A stretch of DNA of 64,000 nucleotides, taken from contig CANCAY010000001.1 in the NCBI GenBank assembly GCA_947374225.1, positions 151,105-215,104 on the forward strand, written 5' to 3'. Made by a program: the position numbers and the translations under genes. The notes under the pieces were generated by a model that searched no databases, was not told the DNA's origin, and worked only from the letters and a program-made list of their open reading frames with translations. Numbering within the stretch: the first letter of the stretch is position 1; each line of letters opens with the position of its first letter. The stretch is from Chitinophagaceae bacterium. Lineage in GTDB: Bacteria > Bacteroidota > Bacteroidia > Chitinophagales > Chitinophagaceae. Positions 60,449-64,000 of this stretch are shown here, in pieces.

Positions 60449-62557
60449 ATGAAACCTGGTATTCATATTGCCTTAGTGGGGAACCCCAACAGCGGAAAAA
60501 GCTCGCTTTTTAACGCATTAACAGGTTTACACCAAAAAGTAGGCAATTTTCCAGGCGTCACCGTTGACAAAAAAACAGGGAGTCTTACACTTGGTGCATA
60601 CTCCACCACGCTTATTGACCTACCTGGCACTTATAGTTTTTACCCCAAAAGAGAAGACGAATGGGTAGCTTATAAAGTTCTCATGGGAGTGGACAAGGAC
60701 GTAAAGACCGATTTAATATTATTAGTGGCCGACGCGAGTAACCTAAAAAGAAATTTACTTTTTTGTAGTCAAATTATTGATTTAAAAATTCCGGTGGTAC
60801 TAGCACTTACCATGAACGACTTGGCTACTAAAAAAGGAATCATAATAGATGTTGAAGGTTTGCAAGCCGACTTAGGGATTCCAGTTATTGCCATTGACGC
60901 CAGAAAGAATAAAGGTTTAGTGGAACTCAAAAAAGCACTAACTACCATTATTGAAACACCTAGAAGCAGAAATCAAGAAAGTTTTATTGACAATAAAAGC
61001 CTTGCCCCTAATGCGATTGATGATTTTAAAAAACAATACCCCACTCATAGTGACTATGCAGCATTGCACTATTTAATGCATCATGAAACTTTTCCGCTGG
61101 ACTCCGAGATGCATGACACTATTGAACAAATTGAAATAGCGAATAATTTTAATCATACTAAAACACAGGCACAGGAAATACTACAACGCTATAGTCATAT
61201 TCAAGAGATTATGAAAAATCGTGTTGTTACCCCCGACCCGAATGCCAAGAAAAAAAGAACAGACAAGCTAGACAATATTTTTTTACACCGAGTTGGAGGC
61301 TATTTAATATTATTCAGTGTGCTTTTTTTATTATTTCAGTCTGTTTTTTGGATGGCTAAATTTCCAATGGATGGTATAGAATGGATTTTCACCAATGTCA
61401 CCACATATTTAAATGCACATTTACCAAAAGCTTGGTGGCAGGACTTATTGGTCAATGGAATGGTGGCGGGACTTGGCGGTATCATCATATTTGTTCCACA
61501 AATAATGATATTGTTTGGCATTATAACATTATTAGAGGACACAGGTTATATGGCGAGAATTAGTTTTTTAAGTGACAAGCTAATGCGCAAAGTTGGATTG
61601 AACGGAAAAAGTGTAATGCCCATGATTAGTGGATTTGCCTGTGCCGTGCCAGCCATTATGAGTGCAAGAAATATTGAAAATAAAAAGGAACGTTTACTAA
61701 CCATAATGGTTACGCCTTTTATGAGTTGCAGTGCAAGACTACCAGTATATACAATATTAATTTCTTTGGTCATTGACGAGCGTATGTATTTTGGTTTTTT
61801 AAGTTTGCAGGGGCTAGTTATGATGGGGTTATACTTATTAGGAATTATAATGGCGTTGATGGCAAGTTTTGTATTAGCGCTATTTATAAAAATAAAAGAG
61901 AAGAGTTATTTTATTTTAGAACTGCCAGTATACAGAGCACCGCGTTGGGGTAATGTAGGGATGACTATGATTCAGAAAGCTAAAATTTTTGTTACTGACG
62001 CTGGTAAAGTAATTATGCTAATAAGTTTGCTTCTATGGTTTTTAAGTAGTTATGGGCCAAGCGATAGGATGAAAAAAGTTGACAGTAACTATGCGATTGC
62101 CATTGCAGCAAGACCATCAGAACAAAAACAAATTGAAAAGCAATATCATACAGACAAGTTAGCAAATTCCTATGCAGGTATTATTGGAAAATCTATTGAG
62201 CCAGCTATTGCGCCACTTGGATATGATTGGAAAATAGGAATCGCATTGGTCACTTCTTTTGCCGCAAGAGAAGTATTCGTTGGTACAATGGCCACATTAT
62301 ATAGTGTAGAAACTGCAGACGATAGTTCTCTAAGAGAAAAATTAAGGTCTGCAAAACATCCAGACGGAACTCCTGTATATAGTTTAGCCGCCGCCTTATC
62401 CTTAATGGTATTCTATGTACTAGCCATGCAATGCATGAGTACACTAGCTGTTGTTAAAAGAGAAACAGGTTCTTGGAAATGGCCCGCCATTCAATTTTGT
62501 ATGATGACGGGCCTTGCTTATTTGATGAGCTGGATAACATATATAATTTTGAAATAG
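60449..62557 (+). CDS. feoB: ferrous iron transport protein B
   Basis: A 702-residue Fe(II) transporter. An N-terminal G domain has ALVGNPNSGKSSLFNALTG (G1), NFPGVTVDKK (G2), LIDLPGTYSF (G3) and TMND (G4). The membrane part has about eight helices, with the GLNGKSVMPMISGFACAVPAI-type gate (read in parts) and conserved Cys residues (VTPFMSCSARLP). FeoA and FeoC are not next to it. I chose ATG 60449; an in-frame TTG (60440) is three codons earlier. Iron-responsive control was not seen; Fur boxes were not identified by eye. Confidence 0.95.
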   Translation: MKPGIHIALVGNPNSGKSSLFNALTGLHQKVGNFPGVTVDKKTGSLTLGAYSTTLIDLPGTYSFYPKREDEWVAYKVLMGVDKDVKTDLILLVADASNLKRNLLFCSQIIDLKIPVVLALTMNDLATKKGIIIDVEGLQADLGIPVIAIDARKNKGLVELKKALTTIIETPRSRNQESFIDNKSLAPNAIDDFKKQYPTHSDYAALHYLMHHETFPLDSEMHDTIEQIEIANNFNHTKTQAQEILQRYSHIQEIMKNRVVTPDPNAKKKRTDKLDNIFLHRVGGYLILFSVLFLLFQSVFWMAKFPMDGIEWIFTNVTTYLNAHLPKAWWQDLLVNGMVAGLGGIIIFVPQIMILFGIITLLEDTGYMARISFLSDKLMRKVGLNGKSVMPMISGFACAVPAIMSARNIENKKERLLTIMVTPFMSCSARLPVYTILISLVIDERMYFGFLSLQGLVMMGLYLLGIIMALMASFVLALFIKIKEKSYFILELPVYRAPRWGNVGMTMIQKAKIFVTDAGKVIMLISLLLWFLSSYGPSDRMKKVDSNYAIAIAARPSEQKQIEKQYHTDKLANSYAGIIGKSIEPAIAPLGYDWKIGIALVTSFAAREVFVGTMATLYSVETADDSSLREKLRSAKHPDGTPVYSLAAALSLMVFYVLAMQCMSTLAVVKRETGSWKWPAIQFCMMTGLAYLMSWITYIILK

Positions 62558-62634
62558 AAACCTTAGCTGTTTGATCCATATTTTATGTTCGAAAACATAT
62601 TTTGGCTTAATGGTATTCTTTTTCGAAATTTAAT

Positions 62635-62910
62635 TTATTTTTTCACAGGAGTTTCAGCTGTTTGTGCTTTTACCTGAGTAAGGATTTCGGATTGTAAACT
62701 GTCAACGCTTTTTGATATAAAAACTACATCTTGATGCGGCAAATTACTACTTTCCACTATTTGCTTAATGATTGACAATTTTTGGTAATGTTTATTTAGA
62801 TCTGATTCAGAAAATTTCAATGAAAATGATTTTTCTACAACGAATGCTGTTAATGCCATCATTCCTGCTCCGATAAAAATACCCCTTAATACATTTTTAG
62901 ATTTTTGCAT
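62635..62910 (-). CDS. small membrane-anchored hypothetical protein
   Basis: A 91-residue protein with an N-terminal hydrophobic helix (NVLRGIFIGAGMMALTAFVV) and a polar helical C-terminal part (SESDLNKHYQKLSIIKQIVESS in parts, then SLQSEILTQVKAQTAETPVKK). It is probably an inner-membrane anchored or cleaved secreted protein. No family is recognised. It lies 28 bases after the fibre-like gene on the same strand and might be cotranscribed with it. Confidence 0.55.
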   Translation of the reverse strand: MQKSKNVLRGIFIGAGMMALTAFVVEKSFSLKFSESDLNKHYQKLSIIKQIVESSNLPHQDVVFISKSVDSLQSEILTQVKAQTAETPVKK

Positions 62911-62938
62911 TTTTTTGAATTTTATTTTTAGTTAATGA

Positions 62939-64000
62939 TTATTGAATTACATGATAGTACCACTTATATGCAGTTGCTGCTGCAAGAGCAGTTGTGTTAG
63001 AATTTAATGTAAAATTAGTCGTCGAAATCGTCCCAACAAAAACAGATTGAGCGCCTGTTAATGCCGCACTCGCGGCATTCCCTGGTGTTATAACCACTAC
63101 CGGTGCTACACCATATGCCGTATTAAATGTAATGGTCTCTATCATAGCAGAAACTGTCGGGGCTGATCCAGTAGTAAAGGAAATTGTACCACTTATATCA
63201 TTACCAACTATCGTAATTGCTGATGGAGTTGTTCCCGCTCCTACACCAGATGCAATTGTTGGAGTTGCTGAATTACCTTTTATATGTTTTGTTCCTAAAT
63301 CTGTACCTACATTTAATGCACCTGCAATACCTGCACCACCATTCACTATCAAAGCACCGTTATTTGTAGCTGTTGATGCTGTTGTATTTGTGATGCTTGT
63401 TATACCTGTAACACCCAAAGTATTATTCATTTGTGTTGCTCCTGTTATAGTTGCAGTTCCTGCTATATTTATATTATTTCCTATACCCACACCACCTGTT
63501 ACAATCAACGCACCATTATTAGTAGAACTTGATACTGTTGAATTTGTAACATTCAACACCGAACTACTGCCCAGCGTTACATTACCCCCTACTCTTAACT
63601 GCGACGCCACACCTAATCCTCCAGATAATACTAACGATCCTGTTGATACACTACTCGCATCTGTCGTATTTGTAATACTGGTAATACCAGTCACACCTAA
63701 TGTACTATTTAATTGTGATGCTCCTGCAACGGATAAACTAGACGATAAAGTAGTTACCCCTGTCACTGCTAAAGTCCCACTCAACACTTCATTACCTCCT
63801 ACATATAAACTTCCTCCGATACCTGCTCCTCCATTCGGTACCTGCAATGCACCTGTTGACGTATTACTCGCTGCATTATTATTCGAAGTAATAAAAGCTC
63901 CACTGGTATTCACCTGTGTCACGGATCCATTTCCTAATAACACGGAGTTACTTGTACTATTGGTCGCACCATATCCCAACACACTCGCATTCACTGTGGA
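62939..64000 (-). CDS. repetitive beta-strand fibre/adhesin-like protein, C-terminal part (5' truncated by window edge)
   Basis: The frame is open to the right edge, so the true start lies beyond 64000; an in-frame GTG near 63994 is not credible. At least 353 residues are visible. The sequence is Ser/Thr/Asn/Gly rich with about four copies of a GAL-V-GG-GI---L-VGG motif spaced by TGITSITNTT, resembling fibre or head-fibre proteins of phages and bacterial adhesins. The C-terminal ~110 residues (ISGTISFTTGSAP to YKWYYHVIQ) look like a globular tip. A surface adhesin, an exported matrix protein or a phage-derived tail fibre are all possible; no other phage gene is seen. Confidence 0.7.
   Translation of the reverse strand, partial: STVNASVLGYGATNSTSNSVLLGNGSVTQVNTSGAFITSNNNAASNTSTGALQVPNGGAGIGGSLYVGGNEVLSGTLAVTGVTTLSSSLSVAGASQLNSTLGVTGITSITNTTDASSVSTGSLVLSGGLGVASQLRVGGNVTLGSSSVLNVTNSTVSSSTNNGALIVTGGVGIGNNINIAGTATITGATQMNNTLGVTGITSITNTTASTATNNGALIVNGGAGIAGALNVGTDLGTKHIKGNSATPTIASGVGAGTTPSAITIVGNDISGTISFTTGSAPTVSAMIETITFNTAYGVAPVVVITPGNAASAALTGAQSVFVGTISTTNFTLNSNTTALAAATAYKWYYHVIQ

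Noticed and set aside
62584..62599. TATGTT-CGAA-AACATA hairpin after feoB
   Set aside because: The stem is six AT-rich pairs with only a short T stretch, too weak to call a terminator.
1..64000. tRNA, rRNA, CRISPR array, prophage, transposase
   Set aside because: None was recognised by eye on either strand, so none is reported.

Overview
The window is a gene-dense, AT-rich chromosomal segment of a Bacteroidota bacterium, most likely in or near the Chitinophagaceae. Evidence is the set of lineage-typical genes (gliding protein GldC, ribosomal protein Thx, IPExxxVDY, DUF4286, DUF6089 and TIGR02757 families, the rpmH-rnpA-yidD and bamA-skp-skp loci), promoter-like boxes of the Bacteroidota type TAnnTTTG, and little visible use of Shine-Dalgarno sites. 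No tRNA, rRNA, CRISPR array, prophage or transposase gene was seen.

Layout. 0-9.5 kb: the end of exonuclease III, DUF4286, HU, Thx, a small membrane protein, then meaB with a glycosyltransferase (-), then coaX, an outer membrane protein, lptC, an aldo/keto reductase, a CBS/DUF21 membrane protein and tatC (+). 9.5-23.7 kb: rpiB, an M28 peptidase, a 519-bp intergenic gap with two palindromic repeats, a deoxyhypusine-synthase-like gene, an SdpI family protein, a cystathionine gamma-synthase family enzyme, TIGR02757, an SDR, a YjjG-type nucleotidase, the phospholipid genes psd and cdsA with DUF2007 and a CPBP protease, a dihydrouridine synthase, a glutathione peroxidase and an aldehyde dehydrogenase.

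23.8-34.4 kb is an accessory sugar-oxidation cluster. It has two Gfo/Idh/MocA oxidoreductases, a GMC flavin dehydrogenase with its gluconate-2-dehydrogenase subunit-3 partner, three xylose-isomerase-like TIM-barrel proteins, a lipoprotein cytochrome c and a DUF1080 (3-keto-disaccharide hydrolase family) protein. Several carry twin-arginine signals. Its core is arranged divergently around a short region holding a perfect 17-nt palindrome. The most economical reading is a periplasmic pathway that oxidises sugars or glycosides to 3-keto forms and then cleaves and isomerises them.

34.4-64 kb: tadA, superoxide dismutase, then mostly minus-strand housekeeping genes: rpmH-rnpA-yidD, murI, and a long run GldC-YqeY-CvpA-hydrolase-CBS-BamA-like-NadK-DUF6089-uppS-bamA-skp-skp. 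A MerR regulator follows on the + strand, then rsfS-ftsH-LUD-lpxH-mscS (-), divergent birA-selD, two uncharacterised small genes, IPExxxVDY, a PDZ-containing M28 peptidase, feoB, and the 3' end of a repetitive fibre-like protein that runs off the right edge.

Of most interest are the 3-keto-sugar cluster and its palindrome, the paired palindromic repeats at 11.6-12.0 kb, the bacterial deoxyhypusine synthase homologue, and a group of genes whose promoter-like boxes lie only 3-6 bases from the start codon, suggesting leaderless transcripts.
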